64,000 nucleotides of DNA from CAXBCP01 sp047638395 (GCA_047638395.1 JBLIMV010000027.1:1-64000); one strand, 5' to 3'; positions 43,305-52,731 are shown, numbered from the stretch's first letter. The notes: a model not told the origin generated them from the sequence alone. Numbers and translations: made by a program.

Positions 43305-44270
43305 TCAGGAAATGCCGACGCGCTTGCGGTACCGCGACATCATGGCAAACAGCTCTATCCGGTCGAAAACCGGCGCCACGCCGCTGTATTCCTTATAGAG
43401 CGCGTTGACGTTCATCACGATCCGTTCGGCATCGAGCCAGCCCTGAAAGGCGTCGAGCGATATTTCGGCCGCGGCATCTTCGACGGTGAGTCCGGCGTCG
43501 TATCGGGCGCGGACTTCCTTGTCGATATAGATAAAATAATCCTTCAGATCGCGAACCTCGGCCTTGCCCGCAACCGGGCCATGACCGGGCACCACGGTTT
43601 CCACATCCCAGCTCAGAATCAGATCGAGCGCGTTGATCCAGTTCTGGACCGGTCCGTCCCAGATCACCGGGTGGCCCTTGTTGAACACGATATCGCCGGT
43701 AAAGACCGCTTTGTCGTCCGGCACATGCACCAGCACGTCGCCACCGGTATGCGCCGGGCCGACATTGACCAGTTTCACATCCTTGTCGCCGACCTTCAGG
43801 TCCATTTCGCGCTCAAAGGTTTTTGTCGGCATGCGGCCTTCGATACCTTCGAAATCGAACTTGGGCGGGCCCATCAATTCGCGCAGCAGCAAACCGCCTT
43901 CGCCAAGGTTCCCGGCTTCGCGCATCAACTTGGCAAGGTCGGCCGGCTTGCGCTGGTGCATTTCATGCGAGCACGCTGCAGACGCTATGATCTCGCCGGT
44001 GTTCACCAGCTCGTTGCCATAGGTGTGATCGCCGTTCGAATGGGTGTTCACCAGATTGTCGAACCGCTCAAGCCCGCCAAGGCCGTCCTTTATCGACTTC
44101 AGCATGTCGCCGGTGGAATTCAGATCGAACAGCGTATCGACCAGCAGGGCCTCATCGCCATCGACGACAAGACCCGCATTGCTCCATCCCCAGGACCCGT
44201 CGGGCACCAGATAGCCATAAAGCCCGTTGCCAAGGTCGTGGAGACCTTTTTCATATTGCCACTTTGCCAT
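43305..44270 (-). CDS. Metallo-beta-lactamase fold hydrolase
   Basis: 321 residues. The zinc motif reads NTHSNGDHTYG (H-x-N-x-D-H), then VGPAHTGGDVLVHV and the His in GHGPVAG; Asn replaces the first-motif His as in many non-lactamase members. It is likely a hydrolase for a thioester, lactone or similar in the degradation block. RBS AGGAACCC precedes the ATG. Nine bases follow the glutathione transferase gene upstream, so the two are co-transcribed. Confidence 0.88.
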   Translation of the reverse strand: MAKWQYEKGLHDLGNGLYGYLVPDGSWGWSNAGLVVDGDEALLVDTLFDLNSTGDMLKSIKDGLGGLERFDNLVNTHSNGDHTYGNELVNTGEIIASAACSHEMHQRKPADLAKLMREAGNLGEGGLLLRELMGPPKFDFEGIEGRMPTKTFEREMDLKVGDKDVKLVNVGPAHTGGDVLVHVPDDKAVFTGDIVFNKGHPVIWDGPVQNWINALDLILSWDVETVVPGHGPVAGKAEVRDLKDYFIYIDKEVRARYDAGLTVEDAAAEISLDAFQGWLDAERIVMNVNALYKEYSGVAPVFDRIELFAMMSRYRKRVGIS

Positions 44271-44279
44271 GGGTTCCTC

Positions 44280-45038
44280 CTAGGCTTCCTGCACGTCGCG
44301 CATTTCGGGTTGATCGTCGCGTTCGCTGATGCGCGATCCGGGATAGTACGCGGCTGCGTAATTCGGCCGCCCCTTGATACGCTGCCACCAGTGGCAGACG
44401 CGCGGGAGATCGGCCCACACGTGGGCCATGTCGAGATCTTCCATGCGATCGAAGGTCGGCGTCACCGCGACATCGGCAAGCGTGTACATGTCTCCGACCA
44501 GCCACGGCCCGTCTGCCAATGCCGCCTCGAGACGCTCCGCTGTCTTGCGCAATCGGTCGAGGGAATCCTGATAGACGCCTTCGTCAAAGCCGTCTCTGCC
44601 CATTTCCTTATAGAACTTGGTGCGCAGCGGGCGCTTTTCGGCGGCGGCGGCGAAATCGCCATCGCTCATGCCGGAAAAATGCTGAACGAAGACCTTCTGG
44701 AAAGACGGATAGCGGATCGCAACCGTCGGCACTTCTTCGATAAAGCGCAGCCAGGCGCGCATTTTGGCGCGGGTCAGAGGGTCGGACGGGGTCAGGGATG
44801 CACCGTCAAAGACCTCGTCCAGGTATTCGATAATCACCGATGAATCGACCACGACCCCGCCGTCATGTACCAGCGTCGGCGCGACGCCGTTCGGATTCAT
44901 GGCGAGGTATTCCGGCGTCAGGTGATCGCCTTTGCGGAAATTGATCTGGCGATCTTCGAAGGTCAGGCCTTTTTCAGCCATCGTGAGGCGGACCTTCTGA
45001 CTGCAGGTCGAATAATCGGATTGGTAAAGTTCCAGCAT
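44280..45038 (-). CDS. Glutathione S-transferase family protein
   Basis: 252 residues from ATG 45038. N-terminal thioredoxin-like domain (LELYQSDYSTCSQKVRLTMAEKG; active-site Ser/Cys in the first helix) and helical C-terminal domain (LADGPWLVGDMYTLADVAVTP). Positions near FAD monooxygenase and an FAH-family hydrolase suggest a maleylpyruvate- or maleylacetoacetate-isomerase-like role, or conjugation of a halogenated intermediate. ATG 45038 is chosen over 45098 because the N-terminal domain begins there. Confidence 0.87.
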   Translation of the reverse strand: MLELYQSDYSTCSQKVRLTMAEKGLTFEDRQINFRKGDHLTPEYLAMNPNGVAPTLVHDGGVVVDSSVIIEYLDEVFDGASLTPSDPLTRAKMRAWLRFIEEVPTVAIRYPSFQKVFVQHFSGMSDGDFAAAAEKRPLRTKFYKEMGRDGFDEGVYQDSLDRLRKTAERLEAALADGPWLVGDMYTLADVAVTPTFDRMEDLDMAHVWADLPRVCHWWQRIKGRPNYAAAYYPGSRISERDDQPEMRDVQEA

Positions 45039-45056
45039 ATGAGTTCCGTTGTCTGT

Positions 45057-45092
45057 CTCGTCACAAAAGGCCGGCTCGTCACAAAAGGCCAG
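45057..45092. repeat. Tandem 2 x 18-bp repeat
   Basis: CTCGTCACAAAAGGCCGG followed by CTCGTCACAAAAGGCCAG. It overlaps the end of the TRAP dctM gene, so the second copy encodes its last residues and stop. Confidence 0.7.
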
Positions 45093-46398
45093 TGGCAAGC
45101 CAGGGAATGGCGACCACCAGCGCCAGGACGATCAGCATGGTCAGCGCAAAGGGCGCTGCGCCGCGAAAAATATCGCCAAGCGTTATGCCGTCATCTTCAA
45201 GATTGGCCCGGATCACGAAACACGCGATGCCGAGCGGTGGGGTCAAAAGGCCGATTTCAACCGCGATGACCGTGATAATGCCGAACCAGACCAGATCGAC
45301 CCCGAGCTTTGCCATCACCGGCACCACCAGCGGCAGCAGAATGAGCATGATCGATGCGGAATCGAGGATCGTGCCGAGCAGGATAATCGCGATCAGGTAG
45401 ACGATCAGGACACCGACCAGCCCGATATCCGTCGTCTCGATCCAGTGCCCCATGAAATCGGGCAGACCGGACAGTGCCAGCATGTTCGCGTAAAGATGTG
45501 CTGCGATCAGCAGGAACGAAATCGATGCCGTGACGTAACCGGTCTCGATCAGTACATCCTTGAAGGCCGCCCACGACAGGCGGCGTTTCAGGACGGCTAT
45601 GAGCAGCGCCGCAAGCGCGCCGACACCGCCCGCTTCGGTCGGCGTAAACAACCCGCCGTAAATGCCGCCCAGCACAATGGCGATCAGGATCAGGATGGGT
45701 GAGATCAGACCGGCAAGCTGCATTGCAGACGCATCGGTCTCGGGGTTTGGGGGCGTGAGCTTAAGCGCACCCTCGCCAACAAATTTGGGGTGCCGGCGCA
45801 CGAGGTAGCCAATCAGCACCACGAAGGCGAAGGCCATCAGGATGCCCGGCATAATACCGGCGGTGAACATCTGACCGATGGAGACTTCCGCCACGATGCC
45901 ATAGAGGATCAGCAACAGGCTGGGCGGGATCAGCATCCCCAGGACCGAGCTGCCGGCAACGACCCCAACGGAAAAGCGCGGCGTATAACCGAGCCGGATC
46001 AATTCGGGCACCGCGACCTTGGTGAACACGGATGCCGACGCGATGGTTGTTCCCTGCACTGCTGCAAACACGGCGTTTGCCGCAACGGTGGACACGCCGA
46101 GACCGCCCCGCATCCGCCGGAACAATCGGTTGCAGACATCGAACGTATCTCGACCGATGTCGGATGCGCCGACGACGAGCCCCATGAGCACAAATAGTGG
46201 AATAACGCCGAATGCATAGCTTGAAATACTCTCGGCGGCGGCCAGCGACAGCATTTTACCGGCGATGATGCCGTTTTCCTTCATCGCCCATACACCGCAG
46301 AAAGACAGCAGCAACAGGGCGACCGATACATGCATACCGGACTGGATCAGCAGCAGGATGCCCACAATAGACAGAAGACCGATCTGGATATCACTCAT
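45079..46398 (-). CDS. TRAP transporter large permease (DctM type)
   Basis: 439 residues, about twelve membrane segments, with FAAVQGTTIASASVFTKVAVPEL, GMLIPPSLLLILYGI and LGTILDSASIMLILLPL (in blocks). Start overlaps the DctQ stop (ATGA). It belongs to the second TRAP set of the window and carries a different core sequence from the first, so the two are not recent duplicates. Confidence 0.93.
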   Translation of the reverse strand: MSDIQIGLLSIVGILLLIQSGMHVSVALLLLSFCGVWAMKENGIIAGKMLSLAAAESISSYAFGVIPLFVLMGLVVGASDIGRDTFDVCNRLFRRMRGGLGVSTVAANAVFAAVQGTTIASASVFTKVAVPELIRLGYTPRFSVGVVAGSSVLGMLIPPSLLLILYGIVAEVSIGQMFTAGIMPGILMAFAFVVLIGYLVRRHPKFVGEGALKLTPPNPETDASAMQLAGLISPILILIAIVLGGIYGGLFTPTEAGGVGALAALLIAVLKRRLSWAAFKDVLIETGYVTASISFLLIAAHLYANMLALSGLPDFMGHWIETTDIGLVGVLIVYLIAIILLGTILDSASIMLILLPLVVPVMAKLGVDLVWFGIITVIAVEIGLLTPPLGIACFVIRANLEDDGITLGDIFRGAAPFALTMLIVLALVVAIPWLATGLL

Positions 46399-46940
46399 GA
46401 CGATTTACCCGTGGCGCGGCGGGCATCGCGTATATCGGTGACGAGATGCATCAGAAACTGAAGACAGGTCCCGGCGCAGCCGATCAGGATGATCAGGTAG
46501 ATCGGCCAGACGGGTGCTGTAAAATCACCCTCGGTCCCGACATATTCGTCGATCCGCCAGGCGCGGGTGAAGCGGTCAATCGTGAAATAGAAGATAATCG
46601 CCAGCAGGATCGCGCCGACGAAATGATGAAACGCCTGGAGCAGGTAGCCCGCAGGTGTGCCGCGTGCCAGCATCCCGCCAATAAATACGTCCGAGCGGAT
46701 AAAGCGTCGGTTGCGCAGCGTGTGGGTAATCTGCAGAAACACGATGGCGACGATCGACAGGCGCACCATTTCGGGCACACCTGCCAGCGGCTGGTTAAAC
46801 AGGAGCCGCCCGAACACGTCGAAATTGATCAGCAGCATCACGGCCAGGATCAGCAGCGACCCCAACACATTCAGGCTGGCCGAAAGGCGGTCGAATATCG
46901 ACCCGCCTTTCGGTGTCACCATGCCGGGCCCGCCGGCCAT
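46395..46940 (-). CDS. TRAP transporter small permease (DctQ type)
   Basis: 181 residues, four membrane helices; DctQ marks include FDVFGRLLFNQPLAGVPE and THTLRNRRFIRSDVFIG. Couples with the DctM subunit through an ATGA overlap. Confidence 0.92.
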   Translation of the reverse strand: MAGGPGMVTPKGGSIFDRLSASLNVLGSLLILAVMLLINFDVFGRLLFNQPLAGVPEMVRLSIVAIVFLQITHTLRNRRFIRSDVFIGGMLARGTPAGYLLQAFHHFVGAILLAIIFYFTIDRFTRAWRIDEYVGTEGDFTAPVWPIYLIILIGCAGTCLQFLMHLVTDIRDARRATGKSS

Positions 46941-46962
46941 CTCAGTTTACCCGGACTTCCGG

Positions 46963-48042
46963 TTACTCTTTGTCCCAGTCGCGGGCGAACTTGATGCCCG
47001 CTTTACGTGACAGTTCCATATAGGTGTTGAGCACCTTGGTACCGGGCAGCTTCTTGTCGTCCAGACGTTTCGCCCATGCCTTGGCAATATTGGGCAGGCT
47101 CAGCGCCCATTTGCGGCGTTCTTCGGCCGCCATCTCATGGATGGTCACGCCCTTCGCCTTGGCGACGCCGATTGCCCGCTCGCCGCCGGCAACATAGTGA
47201 CCGACAGCTTTGGCGCGATAGGACGGCAGAAGTTCACTGAACACTTCCTGCACTTCTTTCGGCAGATCGTTCCACCGGTCGAGGTTCATCGTGATCGAGG
47301 TCGAGAACATGGCGCCGAAGCTGACAGTCGTCATGTGCTTGGTCACTTCGTAATATTTGAAGCCCGGAACCGCCGAGCCAAAGACGATCATGCCGTCATA
47401 GACACCGGTTTTCACGGCGTTGTAATAGGTCGTCAGGTTGCCGCGAACCGGCACAGCCCCCGTACCGCGCACCCAGGACGCCGCGACACCGCCTGCGCCG
47501 ATCTTCCGGCCTTTGAGGTCGGCGAGCTTGGTGATCGGCGATTTCGTCAGAATATGATAATCGTCAACGCCAACGCGGATCAGAAGCTTCTGGCCATACC
47601 GCTTGTAGGCCGCCGTCATTTCCGGCACCTGCTTTTCGACAGCGTCGACCACGTTCAGCACATCGCCAAGCTTGGCGCCGCCGAACGGCGTGACATAGGA
47701 AATTGCCTCCAGCGGCGCCTTTGCCGCTTCGAACAACATACCGACATGGCCGATGTCGCCGAGGCCTTCCTCGATCGCTTCGAACACGGCAGGCGGCTTC
47801 GCAACGGAGCCGGCATAGGCCTGGGTCCATTTGATGGTGTATTTGCTGCCGCGCGCTTTCAGCCGCTTATCGACCTCGGGGATGAAATATCCCTTGAGGT
47901 GTTTGACCGACCCGACCACAGGCGGATGCCCGGAGATGGCCGTCAGTTTGATTTCCTTGGCCATGGCCGCGGTCGTGAAGACGGGAACAGCGAATGCCGC
48001 AACAGCGACGCCCGCGATAAGCGATTTAGAAAGTGTCGTCAT
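46963..48042 (-). CDS. TRAP transporter substrate-binding protein (DctP type)
   Basis: 359 residues. Signal peptide ends at TTAAMA; mature domain begins KEIKLTAISGHPPVVG. The Arg-containing GRKIGAGGVAASWVRG and a tyrosine-rich ligand region are present. ATG 48042 is preceded by AGGAGG at good spacing; the longer in-frame start at 48099 is rejected. Downstream of the FAH-family gene by 53 bases. Confidence 0.92.
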   Translation of the reverse strand: MTTLSKSLIAGVAVAAFAVPVFTTAAMAKEIKLTAISGHPPVVGSVKHLKGYFIPEVDKRLKARGSKYTIKWTQAYAGSVAKPPAVFEAIEEGLGDIGHVGMLFEAAKAPLEAISYVTPFGGAKLGDVLNVVDAVEKQVPEMTAAYKRYGQKLLIRVGVDDYHILTKSPITKLADLKGRKIGAGGVAASWVRGTGAVPVRGNLTTYYNAVKTGVYDGMIVFGSAVPGFKYYEVTKHMTTVSFGAMFSTSITMNLDRWNDLPKEVQEVFSELLPSYRAKAVGHYVAGGERAIGVAKAKGVTIHEMAAEERRKWALSLPNIAKAWAKRLDDKKLPGTKVLNTYMELSRKAGIKFARDWDKE

Positions 48043-48095
48043 TTTAGTTTCCTCCTGAGGCGTATTTAAGTGCTTCGTGTTTTGGATCATTGGTT

Positions 48096-49109
48096 TCATG
48101 CAGTGTGCCGGATGAGCCTGTTTTTCAGGACTCCTATTTTTTCGATTTCCAGTTCGATGACATCGTTCGGTTCAAGATATCGGTCGTATTCCAGGCCACA
48201 GCCAGTGCCGACGGTGCCGGATCCGATAAACTCGCCCGGATACAGCGTGGTCGACCGGCTGATATATTCGATGACATCTTCAAAATTGTGATGCATCTCG
48301 CCGCTATTGCCACGTGAAAGCTCTTTGCCATTCACCCGCGCGGTCATCACCAGGTCATAGGGATCGCCAATCTCATCCGGGGTGACGATGCAGGGACCGA
48401 TAACATTCGCCGTATCGAAATCCTTGCCTTTACCGGGGCCGAGCTGCCCCTGCATTTCCTTTATCTGCGTGTCGCGGGCGCTGATATCATTGAAGATCGT
48501 ATAGCCAAAAATATGATCGCGGGCATTGGCCCTGGAAATATCGGCGCCGCCAGTGCCGATGAAGACGCCGAATTCCAGCTCATAATCCATTTTCTCGGCA
48601 AAATGCGGCCAGACGATATCGGTACCGGTGCCGACAACCGCCAGCGAATTGCAGGTATAATAAATCGGCTGGTCGTACCAGATCTGCGGCGGGTTCATGC
48701 TTCCCGCCGCTTCGTAAGCGGCGAAAGTCTCATCGGGATTGTCAGTCTCGGCGGCGAGGCGACGGAAGCGGACTGCGCGCGCCTGGCGCAGGTGTTTCTC
48801 GAAACACAGGAAATCGCGCATCTGTGTCGGCCGCGGCACCGGCGCTAAAATCGTTACTTCTGTGAGCGGCAGGACAGCATCTCCGCCCTCCGCCGCTTCG
48901 CGCTCGACCAGAAGGCGCGCCGCGTCCAGCGCTGCCGGCCCGGCTTCCATCAATGCGATCATCGATGCAAACGCAGGCTCGACCGCCCCGCTATGGCGCG
49001 CGGCGACGGCCTGAATGTCGACCGCCGATTGACCGTCATTGATCAACGCGCCGATCCTCTGAGCGCTGGGCTCAGTCCCGCCTGTTGTGGTGAAAGTGAT
49101 AAGCCGCAT
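48096..49109 (-). CDS. Fumarylacetoacetate hydrolase family protein
   Basis: 337 residues. FAH domain with IWYDQPIYYTCNS, the metal-binding Glu in DYELEFGVFIGTGG, and IFNDISARDTQIKEMQGQLGPGKGKDFDTAN (split) plus EFIGSGTVGTGCG. Hydrolyses beta-diketones of the fumarylpyruvate or fumarylacetoacetate type, or acts on acylpyruvates; consistent with the last step of gentisate- or homogentisate-like breakdown. It is the first gene of the minus-strand block and is divergent from the TetR regulator. Confidence 0.9.
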   Translation of the reverse strand: MRLITFTTTGGTEPSAQRIGALINDGQSAVDIQAVAARHSGAVEPAFASMIALMEAGPAALDAARLLVEREAAEGGDAVLPLTEVTILAPVPRPTQMRDFLCFEKHLRQARAVRFRRLAAETDNPDETFAAYEAAGSMNPPQIWYDQPIYYTCNSLAVVGTGTDIVWPHFAEKMDYELEFGVFIGTGGADISRANARDHIFGYTIFNDISARDTQIKEMQGQLGPGKGKDFDTANVIGPCIVTPDEIGDPYDLVMTARVNGKELSRGNSGEMHHNFEDVIEYISRSTTLYPGEFIGSGTVGTGCGLEYDRYLEPNDVIELEIEKIGVLKNRLIRHTA

Positions 49110-49220
49110 GTTGCGGCATCCCCCTTATATTCGTCGACGTTTCCTGTTGGACGCCCCCATCTCCGCGGCGGATCGCCCATCTTGATCTCAGGATAAGAAG
49201 GTCCGAGAACAAATGTCAAT

Positions 49221-49239
49221 CACTTGTTTGAAACGAGTG
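49221..49239. promoter_or_regulatory. Candidate TetR operator
   Basis: CACTTGTTT and AAACGAGTG form a 9-bp inverted repeat around a single G with one mismatch, in the 213-base gap between the divergent TetR and FAH genes. Placement and symmetry suit a TetR dimer. Confidence 0.55.
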
Positions 49240-49249
49240 TTTAATTTTC

Positions 49250-49278
49250 TTGAACTGTACGCAAAAGGAGCATATTCA
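49250..49278 (+). promoter_or_regulatory. Possible promoter for the TetR gene
   Basis: TTGAAC, 17 bases, then TATTCA; about 45 bases before the TetR ATG and ~10 bases after the inverted repeat, where autoregulation would act. The -10 element is a weak match. Confidence 0.35.
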
Positions 49279-49322
49279 TGGCGACCTTCTAATTGATCGC
49301 TTGCACATTAACGGAGCCTTGA

Positions 49323-50003
49323 ATGGCCGAAGCCGATATCCGCGCAGATAGATCCGTCACCGGATCGACCAAGGAACGGATACTGCACACGGCGGCACGT
49401 CTGTTTTCCGAACGCGGATTCGACAATGTGTCGCTGCGGGATATTACGACCGGCGCAGACGTCAATATCGCCGCGGTGAACTATCATTTTGGCAGCAAGG
49501 TCGGTCTTCTGACCGATGTCTTCGATCACTATGCCGCGCCGGTAAACGCCGCCCGCCTGGTGTTGCTCGATGAATGCGACCGAAAACATGGTGACGGCAC
49601 GCCTGCCGTCGAGGACATTCTCTGGGCATTGCTGTCGCCGGTGTTTCATGCGCCGGCCAGCGGCGACGAGGGACGTTATTTCCGTCAGATGCTGGGGCGC
49701 ATGAGCTCCAACTCCAATCCCGATGTCCGCCGAATTCTGTTCAACACGTTCGACACCGTGTCGGGGCGCTTCGTCGACATGATGTCCCGCGCCTGCCCGG
49801 ACCTGCCGAAGGAAGAGCTTTTCTGGCGCCTGACCTGTGTCTACGGCGCCATGATGTATGCCCAGGCAGATAACGGCCGCATCCGCACATTGGCGGGAGA
49901 TTCGTTCGATTCCACCAATATGGACGATGCGCTGAAATACATGATCCCGTTCCTCACGGCAGGCTTCACCCTGCCGCCCGGTACGAAGCCCGGCACGAAC
50001 TAA
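49323..50003 (+). CDS. TetR-family transcriptional regulator
   Basis: 226 residues. Helix-turn-helix at ~16-60 (ERILHTAARLFSERGFDNVSLRDITTGADVNIAAVNYHFGSK, in blocks), then a helical C-terminal ligand domain with a FRQMLGRMSSNSNPD start, resembling the C-terminal domain of TetR regulators of fatty-acid or aromatic catabolism. It probably represses the divergent FAH-TRAP-GST block through the palindrome at 49221-49239 and is relieved by a pathway intermediate. Confidence 0.88.
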   Translation: MAEADIRADRSVTGSTKERILHTAARLFSERGFDNVSLRDITTGADVNIAAVNYHFGSKVGLLTDVFDHYAAPVNAARLVLLDECDRKHGDGTPAVEDILWALLSPVFHAPASGDEGRYFRQMLGRMSSNSNPDVRRILFNTFDTVSGRFVDMMSRACPDLPKEELFWRLTCVYGAMMYAQADNGRIRTLAGDSFDSTNMDDALKYMIPFLTAGFTLPPGTKPGTN

Positions 50004-50014
50004 GAGCGCTCGCC

Positions 50015-51001
50015 CTACATAATCAGAACGGATTTCCCGACGATCTTGCGTTCCTCAAGCATCTTGATGCCGTCCATGTACTGTTCAAACGGCAGACGGT
50101 TCATGATGTTGGGTGCGACCTTGCCGGCGAGCAGCAACTCGTAGATAGCCGCCTGTGCCTCCCCGATCAGAGGTGAGGCATCCTTGATGTAATAGTTGAT
50201 CGTCGAGCCGACCACCGAGATGTTCTTGAGCAACAGGTAGTTCGTCCGCACGGACGGAATTGTACCCGATGTGAAGCCCGAAACAACGACGCGGCCCTCA
50301 TTGGCGATGGCCCGTAACGTCGCGTCGAACACATCACCGCCAACCAGATCGAACGCAAGATCGACGCCGCGCCCGCCGGTTGCCGCCATAACCTGCGCCC
50401 GCAGATTATCTTTCAGATCATCCACTGTCAGATCGATGATGGCATCTGCACCGGCCGCCTTCACCGCATCGCCCTTGGACGGCGTTGTCAGTCCGGCCAG
50501 CACCACCTTCGCACCCAGCGCCTTGGCAAGACTGACGGATGCGAGCCCGACCCCGCCGGAGGCGCCATTGATCAGCACGACTTCACCCGCCTGCATCGCA
50601 CCCCGGCGCGTCAGCGCGAGATACCCCGTCAGATAAGCGAGCCCCATCGCGGCGGCGGCCTCGAATTCCACGCCGTCGGGCAGCGGAAACGCCAGCGCGG
50701 CCGGACAAAGGGCCTTTTCGGCCATGCCGCCGTGAATGACATGGGCAATGACCCGGTCCCCGACCTTGTGACCGGTCACGTTTGCGCCTACCGCGGCGAC
50801 AATGCCGGCGGCATCCTTGCCGGGCGTAAACGGCGGCGGCGGATTGTTCTGGTACTTGCCGTCGAGCGACAGCAGATCGGTGAAATTGACCCCACAGGCC
50901 TTTACGTCGACGAGAATCTGATCGTCGCCCGGCGTCGGGTCTGCCACTTCGGCGACCGACACGCTTCGGTTGGATGTATCCGTGATGACAACAGCGCGCA
51001 T
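50015..51001 (-). CDS. NAD(P)H:quinone oxidoreductase-type MDR protein
   Basis: 328 residues, zinc-free medium-chain reductase fold: FTDLLSLDGKYQNNPPPPFTPGKDAAGIV (split), then NGASGGVGLASVSLAKALGAKV for NADPH binding. Similar to quinone reductases or enoyl-CoA reductases. Convergent with the TetR gene (12-base gap) and downstream of the 4-hydroxybutyryl-CoA dehydratase-like gene on the same strand, with 57 bases between, so they may be co-transcribed; an enoyl-CoA-reducing role would then make sense. Confidence 0.9.
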   Translation of the reverse strand: MRAVVITDTSNRSVSVAEVADPTPGDDQILVDVKACGVNFTDLLSLDGKYQNNPPPPFTPGKDAAGIVAAVGANVTGHKVGDRVIAHVIHGGMAEKALCPAALAFPLPDGVEFEAAAAMGLAYLTGYLALTRRGAMQAGEVVLINGASGGVGLASVSLAKALGAKVVLAGLTTPSKGDAVKAAGADAIIDLTVDDLKDNLRAQVMAATGGRGVDLAFDLVGGDVFDATLRAIANEGRVVVSGFTSGTIPSVRTNYLLLKNISVVGSTINYYIKDASPLIGEAQAAIYELLLAGKVAPNIMNRLPFEQYMDGIKMLEERKIVGKSVLIM

Positions 51002-51057
51002 AATTATCTCTCCCTCTTGTCGTCTATTATTTACGGCAAACCTCTTCGGTTGCCCGT

Positions 51058-52632
51058 TCAGTCATTCTCTCCATCGGGGAACATGCGTCCCTGATGGGGC
51101 GATAGCGGCTTGTCCTTTGCCGAGCCTTCTTCCTTGATACCCGCCAGATTTTTGGCGAGCTTTTTCTTGTATTCAAGGTCCGACTGACGCGCGATCTGAA
51201 TACGCTGCGCCTGGGGCGAGCCCGCCCCGTGCATGGATTCCGTCAGATATCCGACGGCGTTGCGCCCCATTGTCATGTTTTCGATCAACCGCAGAATACG
51301 CACACGGTCTTCTGCGGAAACGCCGGCACGGCCCTGTAGGTACTTTTTCAGCAGCGGGCCGGTGACCTCGCCGTTCAGGTCTTTCTCCGACGGTGCCGTG
51401 ACCATCAACCCGCCCGCCAGATCCTGTGCCAGACGTGACAGCTCATACGGAAAGCGCGTCACGTTGTGCTTGCACACATTGGCGAGCATGTCGTTGCACT
51501 GATAATTGCCGGACTTGGTCTCGAACGATTCATGCGACGCGGCGATACCAGACGAATAGATCGTCTCGTTCAGATGCGTCATCTCGACCAGTTTGTCCTT
51601 GATGTGCGACGCGTTGGGCACACCGTTGTAATCGGCAATCGTCGCGGCGGCCCCAATGATCACATCGCCAAGCCCGGTTTTGCAGACGTAGGAGCGCCGG
51701 TGATAGGACGTAAACCGTTCGACCAGGTCCGAGGCGAACTCATATTCGCCGTCCATGAAAATACGATCATAGGGCACGAAGACATCTTCGATGATGATCA
51801 TCGCTTCCTGACCGCCGAACTGGGCGTTTCCCTGATCGATCTCGCCACCCTCCATCGAGCGCGTGTCGCAGGATTGCCGGCCGTAAATGAATGTGAGGCC
51901 CGGGTCGTCCACCGGCACCGCGCAAACGATGGCATAGTCCTTGTCGTTCTCGGTCAGCCGCATGGTCGGCATTACGACGACCCAGTGCGAATTGATGCAC
52001 CCGGTCTGATGCGCCTTGGCGCCGCGGATCACGACGCCGTCTTCGCGCCGCTCCACCACATGAACGAACATGTCCGGATCTTCCTGCTCGGAAGGCCCCT
52101 TGCTGCGGTCGCCTTTCACATCGGTCATCGCACCGCCGATAACCAGGTTGGATTCCTGCATCTCACCGATGAAACGCTTGAACCGCGTGTGATACGGGGT
52201 GTCATGCTTCTCATCGATCTCGAACGTCACCGAATGCAACGAGTTCGTGGCATCCATGCCCACACAGCGCTGAAAACACGTGCCGGTCAGCTGACCCATT
52301 TTCCGCTGCATGCGATTCTGCATCACGACGTCATCGACGCTTTCCGTGACATGCAGGAAGCGGTTGACCTTCTTGCCGCAGATCGACGAGTTCGCGCTTG
52401 CGAGATCGGGGTTTTCATTGGCGAGGTCGTAGGATCTGGCCACCGCGTTGATTGACGGCCGGATCATCGGGTGATCGACAGGTTCATCAACCAGTTCTCC
52501 GAACAGATACACCTTCAGCCCACGGTCGCGCAGGCTCTCGATATAGTCCGCGCCGGAAGCTATCGGATTTTCGGGCGTTCCCGGTTTCCCGGCCGCTGTC
52601 GTTGTAAGGCCGCCGTCACCATCCATGGGCAT
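51058..52632 (-). CDS. 4-hydroxyphenylacetate 3-hydroxylase-fold / 4-hydroxybutyryl-CoA dehydratase-like protein
   Basis: 524 residues. Annotation tools may call this an HpaB-type flavin monooxygenase, but it carries the 4-hydroxybutyryl-CoA dehydratase features: a CxxxC pair at C119/C123 (GTCFQRCVGMD), His311 and Cys317 (YHRRSYVCK), and long identical-looking runs such as IRPSINAVARSYDLAN, YGRQSCDTRSMEGG and ESMHGAGSPQAQRI that I recall from AbfD. In known enzymes the four ligands bind one [4Fe-4S] cluster next to FAD; the His-to-Cys spacing here is 6, against 7 in the Clostridium enzyme as I recall it. GGAGAG precedes ATG 52632. Expected reaction: dehydration and isomerisation of a 4-hydroxyacyl-CoA to crotonyl-CoA type product. 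No clear CoA ligase is adjacent. Confidence 0.8.
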   Translation of the reverse strand: MPMDGDGGLTTTAAGKPGTPENPIASGADYIESLRDRGLKVYLFGELVDEPVDHPMIRPSINAVARSYDLANENPDLASANSSICGKKVNRFLHVTESVDDVVMQNRMQRKMGQLTGTCFQRCVGMDATNSLHSVTFEIDEKHDTPYHTRFKRFIGEMQESNLVIGGAMTDVKGDRSKGPSEQEDPDMFVHVVERREDGVVIRGAKAHQTGCINSHWVVVMPTMRLTENDKDYAIVCAVPVDDPGLTFIYGRQSCDTRSMEGGEIDQGNAQFGGQEAMIIIEDVFVPYDRIFMDGEYEFASDLVERFTSYHRRSYVCKTGLGDVIIGAAATIADYNGVPNASHIKDKLVEMTHLNETIYSSGIAASHESFETKSGNYQCNDMLANVCKHNVTRFPYELSRLAQDLAGGLMVTAPSEKDLNGEVTGPLLKKYLQGRAGVSAEDRVRILRLIENMTMGRNAVGYLTESMHGAGSPQAQRIQIARQSDLEYKKKLAKNLAGIKEEGSAKDKPLSPHQGRMFPDGEND

Positions 52633-52731
52633 GATCTCTCTCCGCTCGGGAATATTCTGTTGCGAACAAAGTAATGCAGATCATTGTGCAGTGCAAAACA
52701 TCGCCAACCTCCCGCCTGCACCCAACCGCTT

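Noticed and set aside
43089..44843. 584-residue plus-strand open frame
   Set aside because: Antisense to a metallo-hydrolase and a glutathione transferase that have clear motifs; its composition is a mirror of them.
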